Below the pieces are notes generated by a model. It was not told the DNA's origin. It ran no database searches and was given only the letters and a program-made list of their open reading frames with translations. 22,751 nucleotides of DNA from a bacterium (lineage in GTDB: Bacteria > UBA9089 > CG2-30-40-21 > SBAY01): NCBI GenBank assembly GCA_030018635.1, contig JASEHU010000003.1, positions 1-22,751 of the forward strand. Reading direction: 5' to 3'. This document shows, one piece after another, positions 7,259 through 15,146 of this stretch; the first letter of the stretch is position 1, and each line of letters starts with the position of its first letter. The translations under genes were made by a program, and so were the position numbers.

Positions 7259-7750
7259 CTACTTTATGTCTTCAATGTTTGACTCTAATAAAAACAGGAT
7301 TTGCCCCTCTTTTACTTGCTCACCATTTTTTACCATTATCTTAACTATCTTACCATCCATATCTGATTTAATCTCATTGAATAATTTCATTGCCTCAATT
7401 AAACACAGGGTTTTTCCTGCCTCGATTACATCTCCTTCCTCGACATAAGGTTCATCATCAAGTGCCGGGGCACGATAAAATATACCAGTTAAAGGGGAAA
7501 TGACCTTTTCATATTTGTCTGTTTCTATAAAATCTTCTTTAACCTCCTCAGAAATTTCCGGAGTAAATTCCTCTGAAACCAATTTCTCTTTTTCTCTGAT
7601 TACCTTCTTTTTAATCCTTACCCTTTTTTTACCTTCACGAATCTCTAACTCCTCAAGATTAGCCGAGTTAACCAACTCAATAATCTGATGGAGTTCTTTT
7701 TCTATATCCTTATCTTTTTCTTCTTTGTCTTTTTTAGATGTCCTGACCAT
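7259..7750 (-). CDS. accB: biotin carboxyl carrier protein of acetyl-CoA carboxylase
   Basis: Carries the biotin that moves carboxyl groups from biotin carboxylase to the carboxyltransferase in the first step of fatty acid synthesis. The biotinylation motif EAMKLFNEI is at residues 119-127 with the target lysine at K122. The N-terminal third is charged (KKDKEEKDKDIEKELHQII) and leads through a linker to the biotinyl domain from about residue 80. At 163 residues it has the usual AccB length. The start lies 7 bases after a promoter -10 box and lacks a good Shine-Dalgarno sequence, so the mRNA is probably leaderless. The usual partner accC does not follow; the DUF4258/YgiT pair takes that place. 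Confidence 0.93.
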   Translation of the reverse strand: MVRTSKKDKEEKDKDIEKELHQIIELVNSANLEELEIREGKKRVRIKKKVIREKEKLVSEEFTPEISEEVKEDFIETDKYEKVISPLTGIFYRAPALDDEPYVEEGDVIEAGKTLCLIEAMKLFNEIKSDMDGKIVKIMVKNGEQVKEGQILFLLESNIEDIK

Positions 7751-7757
7751 AATCTCT

Positions 7758-7786
7758 ATTTTACTACATATTTTTCAATAATGCAA
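7758..7786 (-). promoter_or_regulatory. promoter of accB, predicted to make a leaderless mRNA
   Basis: On the minus strand TTGCAT (7786-7781) and TAAAAT (7763-7758) are separated by 17 bases. Only AGAGATT (7757-7751) lies between the -10 box and the ATG, which places the transcript start at or next to the start codon. Confidence 0.6.
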
Positions 7787-7806
7787 CTATTTTTTTATAA
7801 AAGTTG

Positions 7807-7835
7807 TTGATTTTAGTAAAAAAATATGATATGAT
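7807..7835 (+). promoter_or_regulatory. promoter of tRNA-Ser
   Basis: TTGATT at 7807-7812 and TATGAT at 7830-7835 have a 17-base spacer and lie about 20 bases before the tRNA. An overlapping TATGAT at 7825-7830 is an alternative. The promoter diverges from that of accB. Confidence 0.5.
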
Positions 7836-7854
7836 GTTAATTGTTAATTTTAAC

Positions 7855-7944
7855 GGAGAGATGCTGGAGTGGCTGAACAGGTACGCCTGGAAAGCGTATG
7901 ACGGGGAAACTCGTCCGAGGGTTCGAATCCCTCTCTCTCCGCCA
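7855..7944 (+). tRNA. tRNA-Ser (anticodon GGA)
   Basis: A 90-base type II tRNA with acceptor GGAGAGA/TCTCTCC, discriminator G and an encoded CCA. The anticodon stem TACGC/GCGTA holds the loop CTGGAAA, giving anticodon GGA. A long variable arm (ACGGGGAAACTCGT) is typical of tRNA-Ser. Its end is 14 bases from the convergent lysA stop. Confidence 0.97.
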
Positions 7945-7958
7945 TGAGAATATTAGGA

Positions 7959-9218
7959 TTAGGCTAATCCTTCAGGAATTACTTCCTTATTAATTAAATC
8001 CTCGTAGGATTCTCTTTTTCGAATAATGTGGTATTTACCATTAATTACCATGACCTCTGCCGTTCTTGGACGCATATTATAATTAGATGACATCGCAAAT
8101 CCATAAGCCCCTGTATCTAAAATAGCCAGTAAATCCCCTTCCTCAGGTTTGGGAATAAGTCTTTCATGGGCAAAAAAGTCTCCATCTTCACATATAGGTC
8201 CAACTATATCCGTAGTTAGTCCTTCATCTTCCATGTTATGCTCAACTACCGGTAGAATTCTATGGTAGGATTTATAAAATGCAGGTCTGATGAGATCATT
8301 CATGGCCGCATCTACAACTACAAAATACTTATGAAATCCCTTTTTAATATAATTTATCCTAGTCACCAGAATACCTGTTTCACCAACAATACTGCGTCCC
8401 GGCTCTAAGATTAATTTATAATTTGTATTAATCATATGCGGGAGAATCATTTCAGAAAAACTTTGGATGGTCGGCACATCTTCATCATGATACCTGATGC
8501 CTAATCCACCGCCAAGATTTATATATTCTATACTTATCCCTATTTCTCTTAGTCCTTCTGTTAATTTAATGACCTTCTGCAACACCTCACCATATAGATT
8601 AGCCTGAATGATTTGTGAACCAACATGGCAATGGATACCTTTGATTTCTATATTCTCTAATTTTGAGGCTTGAAGATAAACATCTTTTACCTCATGAATA
8701 TTTACCCCGAATTTACTTTTAGCTAATCCTGTGGCAATGTAATGATGTGTAATTGGGTTAACATCCGGATTAACCCGAATAGCAATTCTTGCTTTTTTAG
8801 TTTTTTGGTTGGCAATCTGGTTTAAGACCAATAACTCATTTATTGAATCCACATTAATCATTAACAAATCATTTTCTAATGCATATTCAATCTCCTGCCT
8901 TGTTTTCCCATTACCATTGAAGACAATTTTTTGTGGTGGAAATCCTGCCTTTAATGCCTTGAAAAGTTCTCCTCCGGAGACTACATCAATGCCTGAGCCT
9001 TTTTGGGCTAAGACATTAAGAATCGCCAGATTAGAATTTGCCTTAGCCGCATAGCAAATCAAGGTATCAATTTTAGAAAATGCCTCTTTATACGACTCAT
9101 AAGCCGAGGTTAAGGTCTCATAGCTATAGAGGTAAAATGGTGTTTGCACCTCCGTAGCTACTGTCTTTATCCTTAACCCATCGCAATATAACTCACCTTC
9201 CCGATATTCAAATCCCAT
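7959..9218 (-). CDS. lysA: diaminopimelate decarboxylase
   Basis: A PLP enzyme that decarboxylates meso-diaminopimelate to L-lysine, the last step of the pathway. The PLP lysine is K59 in CYAAKANSN. HCHVGSQI, GGGLGIRY and EPGRSIVGETG line the alanine-racemase-like barrel and bind the phosphate. GPICEDGDFFA and DTGAYGFAMSSNYNMRPR are the C-terminal substrate and dimer motifs specific to LysA. The 419-residue length is normal. GAGGAGG upstream of the ATG confirms the start. It shares the lysine pathway with asd but not its operon. A BamD-like gene lies upstream on the same strand, separated by a repeat element. The last codons overlap a small palindrome (GGATTAGGCTAATCC, 7956-7970) facing tRNA-Ser. 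Confidence 0.96.
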   Translation of the reverse strand: MGFEYREGELYCDGLRIKTVATEVQTPFYLYSYETLTSAYESYKEAFSKIDTLICYAAKANSNLAILNVLAQKGSGIDVVSGGELFKALKAGFPPQKIVFNGNGKTRQEIEYALENDLLMINVDSINELLVLNQIANQKTKKARIAIRVNPDVNPITHHYIATGLAKSKFGVNIHEVKDVYLQASKLENIEIKGIHCHVGSQIIQANLYGEVLQKVIKLTEGLREIGISIEYINLGGGLGIRYHDEDVPTIQSFSEMILPHMINTNYKLILEPGRSIVGETGILVTRINYIKKGFHKYFVVVDAAMNDLIRPAFYKSYHRILPVVEHNMEDEGLTTDIVGPICEDGDFFAHERLIPKPEEGDLLAILDTGAYGFAMSSNYNMRPRTAEVMVINGKYHIIRKRESYEDLINKEVIPEGLA

Positions 9219-9237
9219 AATGAAAAACCTCCTCGTA

Positions 9238-9318
9238 TAATTAAAAGTTATGAATTATGAATTATGAATTATGAATTAAAAATTAAGGAATTAGAAAATA
9301 ATTCATAATTTTTAATTA
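9238..9318. repeat. intergenic word-type inverted repeat
   Basis: Twenty-base arms at 9238-9257 and 9299-9318 are complementary with one mismatch, and tgaatta is repeated four times at 9251-9278. It lies between the BamD-like gene and lysA. Confidence 0.85.
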
Positions 9319-9329
9319 CTCAACCTCCC

Positions 9330-9875
9330 TTATTTCTTTTGACTTTTGCGATACATTTTATCCGCTGTCCGGTTTAGTTTCCTTAACCATTTACTTTGTG
9401 GAAATTTATTGGTCAACTCCTGTATTTGCTCTTTTGCCGCTTTAGCCCAATTCGTCTCAGAATGTTTTTTGATGATAGAAAGATATGTCTCAGCCGACTG
9501 CTTAACTTTATCCGATGCCTGGTAACACTCGCCTATGTGATAAACTGCCTCGACCTTATGGTCAGATTGTTTATATTTTTTAGACAGGATTTGATAATTA
9601 TTAATCGCCTCGTTAAACTGTCCTAATGCCTGATAGCATTTAGCAATATTAAGTTGAGCCTCATCTGCATAATAAATTTTAGGGTAATAATCAATGAAGT
9701 GACGAAATTCAATAATAGCCAACTCGTAATTACCCTGCTCCCGGTAAGTTATAGCCCTATCATAAAGTAATTTTGCCAATTGATTTTCTGAATACTCATA
9801 AGGTGGAATGTAAGGTTTAGGATTACTACAACCAATGATAAGTAGTAAAATGAATAAACTACTAAATTTTTTCAT
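9330..9875 (-). CDS. BamD/YfiO-like TPR lipoprotein
   Basis: A lipoprotein signal peptide ends in LLLIIGC with the lipidated cysteine at C16, so the mature protein is anchored by lipid in the periplasm. The rest is made of TPR-like helical pairs (LLYDRAITYREQGNYELAI, then DEAQLNIAKCYQALGQFNEAI and EAVYHIGECYQASDKV). The pattern matches the BamD family that supports beta-barrel assembly, although 181 residues is shorter than the usual 240 or so. A generic TPR lipoprotein such as a CpoB/YbgF relative is the main alternative. A GGGAGA lies about 11 bases before the ATG. A promoter is visible upstream at 9932-9960. Confidence 0.78.
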   Translation of the reverse strand: MKKFSSLFILLLIIGCSNPKPYIPPYEYSENQLAKLLYDRAITYREQGNYELAIIEFRHFIDYYPKIYYADEAQLNIAKCYQALGQFNEAINNYQILSKKYKQSDHKVEAVYHIGECYQASDKVKQSAETYLSIIKKHSETNWAKAAKEQIQELTNKFPQSKWLRKLNRTADKMYRKSQKK

Positions 9876-9931
9876 AAGATATCATCTCCCTTTAACAACT
9901 CATTATCAAATTTAATCTATGCCTCTAATAA

Positions 9932-9960
9932 AGATTATCATATAGAAGTAAAGTTGTCAA
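9932..9960 (-). promoter_or_regulatory. promoter of the BamD-like gene
   Basis: On the minus strand a consensus TTGACA (9960-9955) is followed after 17 bases by TAATCT (9937-9932), giving a leader of about 50 bases. Confidence 0.5.
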
Positions 9961-9988
9961 GCAAAAATATTGGTGTGTCGTAATTTAT

Positions 9989-10176
9989 GGGACGGTTCAT
10001 TTTATCGTTTTTACTATGATTTCTTGCAGAAATTGGAAATTAGAAATTGGAAATTAGGGAGAAATTCAAAATCATATCTTTTCTCTTGCCAATTTCAAAT
10101 TTCTAATTTCAAATTTCATTTCCAATTTCAACTCCATCTTTTAACCGCAAGATTTCAAACTAAAGTGAACCATCCC
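9989..10176. repeat. nested intergenic inverted-repeat element (flank family A)
   Basis: Outer arms GGGACGGTTCATTTT (9989-10003) and AAAGTGAACCATCCC (10162-10176) are complementary with two mismatches. The inner arms at 10029-10055 and 10091-10117 are 27 bases long with two mismatches and are made of gaaattgg and aaattag words. The gap 9876-10348 holds no gene, only this element, the next repeat and promoters at both ends. Confidence 0.85.
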
Positions 10177-10182
10177 TAATTT
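10141..10182 (+). repeat. conserved repeat flank A, copy 1
   Basis: A 42-base stretch matches 20232-20273 at 39 positions, including an uninterrupted TTTCAAACTAAAGTGAACCA. Both copies directly follow a gaaattgg-word inverted repeat. Confidence 0.9.
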
Positions 10183-10197
10183 ATCAGTTATCAATAG

Positions 10198-10283
10198 GTT
10201 TAAGGTTTAAAGGACAGGGTTTAGGGTTCAAGGAATAAGGAGTAAGGGACTTTACTCCTTGAACTTTGAACCTTGAACCTACT
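10198..10283. repeat. intergenic word-type inverted repeat
   Basis: The left arm words (aggtttaa, gggttcaagg, aaggagtaag) are mirrored by the right arm (cttactcc-like, ttgaactttgaaccttgaacct). The pairing is imperfect. It lies just before the Rad50-like promoter. Confidence 0.7.
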
Positions 10284-10313
10284 GACAATTAACCCATTAT
10301 GGACAAATTTCTC

Positions 10314-10342
10314 TTGACAACCAACCTTGTTTATAATAAAAT
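10314..10342 (+). promoter_or_regulatory. promoter of the Rad50-like gene, predicted leaderless
   Basis: TTGACA at 10314-10319 and TAAAAT at 10337-10342 are separated by 17 bases. The ATG at 10349 follows after only six bases (AGACCT), with no ribosome binding site, so transcription and translation should start at nearly the same base. Confidence 0.65.
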
Positions 10343-10348
10343 AGACCT

Positions 10349-13327
10349 ATGATTAAAATCAAAAAATTAGTCGCAGATAAATTTAAACAACTAAAAGAAC
10401 TGGAGATTGTCTTCCCTGCACGAGGTAGTTTCCTTATCGAAGGATTGAATGAATCGGGGAAAAGCACCTTGTTTGAGGCGATTTATTTCGGCCTATTTGG
10501 TGAGGCATTGGTTACTGAGGCAGGAACTCGCAGGGCACTTGTTGATTTGATTGACTATCATTCTAAATATGCCTATTTAGAACTGCAGGTTGAGGTTCGG
10601 GAGAGAATATTGACCATCTCCAGGACTATAAATCGGGATTCGTCAAATCAGTGGAAATTAGAAATTGGAGACGAGGAAATAACTAAAAACAATCCTGTCA
10701 ATGAACGATTGATGTTAGAATTGGGTTTAGATGGGGATGCACTCCTGAATAGTTGTTTTGTCGAACAGAAAAAATTGGAAAAGTTAGAAGGATTGACCAA
10801 ACCTGAGCGGGAAAAGTCATTAATGAAATTACTTAATCTTGACCGCCTCTTAGAATTAGAATACAAATTCAAGGTAAAACGCGAAGAGGAAAAAGACCTG
10901 CAATCCAAACAACAAAAATTGGAATGGGCTAAATTGAAAAATATTGACCTGCCGAAAATTATGGATGAAAAAAACAAAACAGACTTTAAATTAGAAATTA
11001 TCAATCTTCTTAAACTCAACCAAAAAATCGATGATGAAAAAATCAATATAAAAAGATTAGTTAAATCTATTAATCTTCTTCAACCACAAAAAGTGGAGAA
11101 AGAATTAAAGGTCCAAAGGCTCGAAGAATTAAAGAAAACACAAAACTACCTTGAAAAATTGGGTTTTAATCTTACCCAGATTAAAGAGCAGGAAACGGAA
11201 ATCGAGGCGATTAAAAAACAAATAGAAGAATTGGATGCCTTAAGTGAAAAAATCCCGGCAAAGGAAAAACTGATTACCGACATCCTTATCTTAGGCAAAA
11301 GACTTGCCCGAATCAATAAATTAGAAGATAACCTTAAACTTGAAAAAGAAAATATAATCTCCTTAGATAAGGAACTGGGGCAGGTAGAAAAGGTAAAATC
11401 AAACATTGCGGTAGAGGAGGCAAAACAAAAACAAAAAGAAGGACATCTAAACTCACTTATGGATAAAGAAAATGTCCTGGGACAACGGCTAAAATTAATC
11501 AATGAAAAAGAGGCATTAGAAAATTGGCGTTGGGCTAAACATACCCTGGAGGGGATTGAAGTGATTAATCAGAAAGAAAAAGAAATTCAGACACAAAAAA
11601 CCATAAAGGAAGAAGAAAAAAATAAGGCACGATCTCTATATAAAAAGAAATTATTTGCCGGCTTGGGGCTCTTAACAATTTCAGTTATTATCAGTCTGCT
11701 TGGCGGCTCAGGGATTATCGGTCTCATTATGTGGCTCATTACTTTACTTATTGTAGGTATTGGGGTTATCTATATTAAAAAAACAAGGGATATTATTCAT
11801 AGGCTTGTCCTTAAACTAAGGGAATTAGAGGATGAAATCTTGCGATTGGAAGGTCAGCGTCAAAGCACTAAGGTTCAGCAGTCGCACCACTTGGGGGAAC
11901 AAGATGAGACAAGGTTAGTTGAGTATGAGGCTCAACTCCTTAAATTAAACTTACCTCTACCAGAAGGTATACATGAGGCAGATACCTTAATTACCAATTT
12001 ATCCGCAGGATTGGAGGGGGTTATTAGTGAAGAAATAAAGGAGAATTATTCTAAAATCACCCGTGAAATTGCCGGGCTACAAGGTGCTATTGCCTCATCA
12101 AAAGGTATCATTGAGAATTATAAAAATGAATCGAACTATCTCAATGAACCAAAAATTCTCCAGGATAAAGAAAGGGCTGTCCTTCGTAGAGATAAACTAA
12201 TTCAAATAATCAATAAATTCAAGCCGAAATTACAACAAAAGGTAAAGGGGTTAGATTTAGTTTTGGACAGGGAGAGGTTATTAGGGGAATATAATAAATT
12301 AAAAACCGAGGTGAAAAGGGATTTCCAGGATACGAGTAAAAAAGACCAACTTTTGCAAAAGGTTGCGGAGAGAAATAGCATCATTAATAATTTTACCTCA
12401 GAGATGAATACCATCTATGCCTCAACTACTCAAATTTCCAGGGGGCTGACTTTAAAAGATTATGAGCGGCTGAAAAATAAGATTTTGGGTGAAATTAAAA
12501 TGCTTCAGGAAGAAACTACGTTTCATGAACTCAAAGATTTGCAAAGCAAAATAGATGCCTATCGTGGTGAAATTAGTCTTAGAGAAAAAACTCTAAAAGC
12601 ATTAGAGGTGGAGACTCAAAAATTTTCTCACAAGGCGGTCAAGTCACTAAAATACACCTCCGTCAGATTACAGGATGAGGCTGAACTTCTTAAACAAAAG
12701 GAGGATGTGGAGGCTAAAATCGGTTACCTTAAAACCCATCTGGATAAGTTATGTAGAGAACTACATCTGGAAAATGTTACCTTAGAGGTAGCCGCATGTG
12801 AAAAAGAGGTGATAGATTTAGAACAGGCACTTAAAATTCGCACTTATGCCGAACAAATCCTGTCAAATGCCAGAAACAATATGGTAGCAAAGGTATTACC
12901 AAATACTATCAGAAATATGCAAAAGATATTACCCCTGCTTACCTGCGATAGATACCATGACGCTGAGATTACGGATGATTACAAAATCAGAGTTTGGGAT
13001 GAGCGGGCGATGCGTTTGTGTGCCAAGAATATCTTTAGCGGCGGGACAAAAGACCAGTTTTCTTTAGCCTTACGGATTGCCTTTGCCATTTCTACCCTAC
13101 CGGAAGAGCGAGGTATCTCCCCTTCGTTTATATTTTTAGATGAGCCGTTAAGTTCATTTGATGTGGAACGCTCCCAGGCACTTATCTATCTTCTGACTAA
13201 AGGTGAGATTATGCAGGCATTTGACCAGATATTCGTCATCAGCCATTCACAAATCCTTGACCAATCATTGTTTAATTATTACATAAAAATGGACAATGGC
13301 AAAATAACAGAGCATAATTTGGGATAG
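10349..13327 (+). CDS. SbcC/Rad50-like ATPase with two transmembrane helices at the coiled-coil apex
   Basis: A 992-residue SMC/Rad50-class ATPase. Walker A GLNESGKST is at residues 32-40, a Q-loop-like SCFVEQKKLEKLEGL follows near residue 140, the ABC signature FSGGTKDQFSLAL is near 895, and Walker B FIFLDEPLSSFD is near 927. Two long coiled-coil arms (about 190-430 and 480-800) connect the head halves. Where SbcC/Rad50 has its zinc hook, this protein has no CxxC but two hydrophobic helices near 434-452 and 455-475. That suggests an apex embedded in the membrane, as in YhaN-like proteins. No SbcD/Mre11 nuclease gene is adjacent; a cupin gene follows by 13 bases. The start is supported by the promoter and by the canonical MIKIKKLVADKFK beginning. 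Its role in DNA repair or processing at the membrane is inferred. Confidence 0.85.
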   Translation: MIKIKKLVADKFKQLKELEIVFPARGSFLIEGLNESGKSTLFEAIYFGLFGEALVTEAGTRRALVDLIDYHSKYAYLELQVEVRERILTISRTINRDSSNQWKLEIGDEEITKNNPVNERLMLELGLDGDALLNSCFVEQKKLEKLEGLTKPEREKSLMKLLNLDRLLELEYKFKVKREEEKDLQSKQQKLEWAKLKNIDLPKIMDEKNKTDFKLEIINLLKLNQKIDDEKINIKRLVKSINLLQPQKVEKELKVQRLEELKKTQNYLEKLGFNLTQIKEQETEIEAIKKQIEELDALSEKIPAKEKLITDILILGKRLARINKLEDNLKLEKENIISLDKELGQVEKVKSNIAVEEAKQKQKEGHLNSLMDKENVLGQRLKLINEKEALENWRWAKHTLEGIEVINQKEKEIQTQKTIKEEEKNKARSLYKKKLFAGLGLLTISVIISLLGGSGIIGLIMWLITLLIVGIGVIYIKKTRDIIHRLVLKLRELEDEILRLEGQRQSTKVQQSHHLGEQDETRLVEYEAQLLKLNLPLPEGIHEADTLITNLSAGLEGVISEEIKENYSKITREIAGLQGAIASSKGIIENYKNESNYLNEPKILQDKERAVLRRDKLIQIINKFKPKLQQKVKGLDLVLDRERLLGEYNKLKTEVKRDFQDTSKKDQLLQKVAERNSIINNFTSEMNTIYASTTQISRGLTLKDYERLKNKILGEIKMLQEETTFHELKDLQSKIDAYRGEISLREKTLKALEVETQKFSHKAVKSLKYTSVRLQDEAELLKQKEDVEAKIGYLKTHLDKLCRELHLENVTLEVAACEKEVIDLEQALKIRTYAEQILSNARNNMVAKVLPNTIRNMQKILPLLTCDRYHDAEITDDYKIRVWDERAMRLCAKNIFSGGTKDQFSLALRIAFAISTLPEERGISPSFIFLDEPLSSFDVERSQALIYLLTKGEIMQAFDQIFVISHSQILDQSLFNYYIKMDNGKITEHNLG

Positions 13328-13340
13328 GAGGGAGGATTCA

Positions 13341-13676
13341 ATGGAAAAGGTAAATGAAAATGAGAAGGAATATCGTGGAGGGGACCGTGGGCCAAAGTAC
13401 CTTTTTAGAGGACCAAGGATGGAATGGGGGGTAATCCGATTTAATCCTAATCAGACTTTAGGTGCTCATTATCATCAGGAGGTAGAGGAGACATTCTTCT
13501 TTGTTGCCGGAGCTCCTCAAATGATTATCGATGACCAGAGTTATCGAGTAAAAATTGGGGATGCCTTTAGAATTTCGCCTAAGGAAAAACACGATATTGT
13601 CAATGATACCAATGAACCGATAAGGATTATCTTCATTAAAACCCCTTATCTTCCTGAGGATAAGGTAAGTTGTTAA
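13341..13676 (+). CDS. small cupin-domain protein
   Basis: A 111-residue single-domain cupin. Motif 1 reads GAHYHQEVEETFFFVAG with two histidines and a glutamate, and motif 2 reads GDAFRISPKEKHDIVN with the third histidine, so a metal site looks complete. The family includes sugar-phosphate isomerases, dioxygenases and sugar-binding sensors, and nothing visible narrows the substrate. GGAGGGAGG just upstream supports the ATG. It is 13 bases from the Rad50-like gene and presumably co-transcribed, although a functional link is not obvious. Confidence 0.85.
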   Translation: MEKVNENEKEYRGGDRGPKYLFRGPRMEWGVIRFNPNQTLGAHYHQEVEETFFFVAGAPQMIIDDQSYRVKIGDAFRISPKEKHDIVNDTNEPIRIIFIKTPYLPEDKVSC

Positions 13677-13690
13677 GTAAATGGATAGTT

Positions 13691-13836
13691 GTAAGCATTC
13701 AGGTATCAGCTGTCAGGTATCAACAATCAAGGGAGAAGTCAGAAGACAGAAGTCAGAAGTCAGAAAATCTGTCATCTGACCTTTGACTTCTGTCCTCTAA
13801 TCCTTGAAATCTGATACCTGACACCTGAATGCTTAC
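13691..13836. repeat. nested intergenic inverted-repeat element
   Basis: Three concentric stems are visible. GTAAGCATTCAGGT (13691-13704) pairs with 13823-13836 over 14 bases. TGTCAGGTATCA (13711-13722) pairs with 13812-13823 over 12 bases. In the centre, agaagtcag/agaagacag words near 13735-13768 pair with cttctgt words near 13783-13798. It lies between the cupin and MEMO-like genes. Confidence 0.9.
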
Positions 13837-13871
13837 GGATATTTTAAAAAAAGGAAGGAGGGAAAATAAAA

Positions 13872-14681
13872 ATGGTCAGAAAACCAGTAGTTGCAGGACA
13901 GTTTTATACGGCTAATCCAGAACATCTGGAAGAGGAAATCAAGGGATATTTTATCCCCAATGCCACTAAGGAGGAGGTGCTTGGGTTGGTGGCGCCTCAT
14001 GCCGGCTATATGTATTCAGGCTCTACCGCTGGGGCAGTTTATTCAAGGATAAAACCCGCTCAAACCTTTATTATTCTCTGCCCAAATCATACCGGCTACG
14101 GAAAACCCTATGCGATTATGACTAAAGGCAGTTGGGAGACGCCATTAGGAAATATCCCCATTGATTTTCAGTTAGCCAATCAATTATTGACTTCCTCAAA
14201 ATATTTAGAGGAAGACCATCTGGCCCACCTTTATGAACATTCTATAGAGGTGCATCTTCCATTTCTCCAGGTGATATTTAAAGAAGAGCCTTTTCAAATC
14301 ATCCCTATTTGTCTAAGTCATTCAAAATTTTCTGATTATAAAGAATTAGGGCTTGAGATAGGTAAGGGACTTAAAAATCTCTCAAAAAAAGTAGTGCTTA
14401 TTGCCTCATCGGATATGACGCATTATGAATCTCAAAGTGATGCCCAGAGAAAGGACAAAATAGCCATTGAGGCTATCTTGAAATTAGACGAAGATATGCT
14501 CTTAGAAAAGGTTAATACCCTTCATATTACTATGTGTGGGTATATTCCGACTTTAATTATGTTATCTGCGGCTAAGGAATTAGGGGCTAAAGAGGCAGAA
14601 CTTATCAAATACACTACCTCTGGTGAGACAACCGGCGATTATCAACAAGTAGTTGGTTATGCAGGGATTATAGTGAAGTAA
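13872..14681 (+). CDS. AmmeMemoRadiSam system protein B (MEMO1 family)
   Basis: A 269-residue member of the MEMO family, structurally related to class III extradiol dioxygenases. The metal-site residues equivalent to human MEMO1 are present: H43 in APHAGYMYSG, H73 in CPNHTGYG and C222 in TMCGY. The EHSIEVHLPFLQ and SSDMTHYE segments are also typical. In many bacteria it is encoded with an AMMECR1 protein and a radical SAM protein as a three-part system of unknown function, but neither partner is in this window. GGAGGG at 13857-13862 lies 9 bases before the ATG. Repeat elements flank it on both sides, so it appears to be a single-gene unit. Confidence 0.92.
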   Translation: MVRKPVVAGQFYTANPEHLEEEIKGYFIPNATKEEVLGLVAPHAGYMYSGSTAGAVYSRIKPAQTFIILCPNHTGYGKPYAIMTKGSWETPLGNIPIDFQLANQLLTSSKYLEEDHLAHLYEHSIEVHLPFLQVIFKEEPFQIIPICLSHSKFSDYKELGLEIGKGLKNLSKKVVLIASSDMTHYESQSDAQRKDKIAIEAILKLDEDMLLEKVNTLHITMCGYIPTLIMLSAAKELGAKEAELIKYTTSGETTGDYQQVVGYAGIIVK

Positions 14682-14687
14682 GGTGAA

Positions 14688-14813
14688 CGGTGGGGTAGAG
14701 ATGGGTAGAGATGGGTGGAGATTAGTAAAGAAAACAATAAATCTCCACTTTATCTCAACTTTATCTCCACCTAATCTCAACATTGGACACGATTTCTGCC
14801 ATAATGAGAATTG
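14688..14813. repeat. intergenic inverted-repeat element with flank B
   Basis: The left arm has tandem gtagagatgg and gtggagat words (about 14692-14725). The right arm has atctccac and tatctcaac words (about 14741-14772), an imperfect complement. It ends in the conserved flank at 14775-14813. The gap 14682-15146 holds no gene, only this element, a promoter-like site at 14835-14863 and a further inverted repeat. Confidence 0.75.
14775..14813 (+). repeat. conserved repeat flank B, copy 1
   Basis: A 39-base stretch that matches 16586-16624 with one mismatch. It contains CATTGGACAC and CCATAATGAGAATTG. Confidence 0.92.
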
Positions 14814-14834
14814 CTGAAAGAAGGCAAAATCTAC

Positions 14835-14863
14835 TTGACATTTACATTTTTATCTGATATGCT
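14835..14863 (+). promoter_or_regulatory. promoter-like site about 280 bases before hicB
   Basis: Consensus TTGACA at 14835-14840 and TATGCT at 14858-14863 with a 17-base spacer. It points toward hicBA but is separated from it by an inverted repeat, so it may serve hicBA with a long leader or a short non-coding transcript. Confidence 0.45.
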
Positions 14864-14953
14864 CATAAAAAGTAAATTTGAGTATATCAAATTTTTAATT
14901 ATAGACCCTATTCTATAGCAGGTATTAGTCAAAAGTTTACATAAAATAAAAAA

Positions 14954-15036
14954 GAAATTAGAAATTAGAAATTGGAAATTAGGGAGATCAGATTTTCACG
15001 CTTTCTCCAAATTTCTAATTTCTAATTTCCAATTTC
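14954..15036. repeat. intergenic word-type inverted repeat
   Basis: Perfect 19-base arms at 14955-14973 and 15010-15028 are built from aaattag. The word gaaattgg also occurs, the same vocabulary as at 10029 and 20150. It lies upstream of hicB. Confidence 0.88.
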
Positions 15037-15146
15037 AAGCCATATTCAAAAGATAAAGAAATTTCGCCCCAAAAAAATATGTGAATTTTTGGTTAATAAG
15101 TGCTATAACTCTACTAAATTAATTGAGAAAAGGAGGTTGGTTGAAA

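Noticed and set aside
9970..10179. 69-codon frame in the gap before the Rad50-like gene
   Set aside because: Its sequence is the two arms of the gaaattgg hairpin and flank A, so it is repeat-derived.
10349..13676. SbcCD-type nuclease operon
   Set aside because: The gene after the ATPase is a cupin; no metallophosphoesterase (SbcD/Mre11) is present in the window.
14580..14783. 67-codon minus-strand frame overlapping the MEMO gene end
   Set aside because: It covers the antisense of a well-supported gene and a repeat element.
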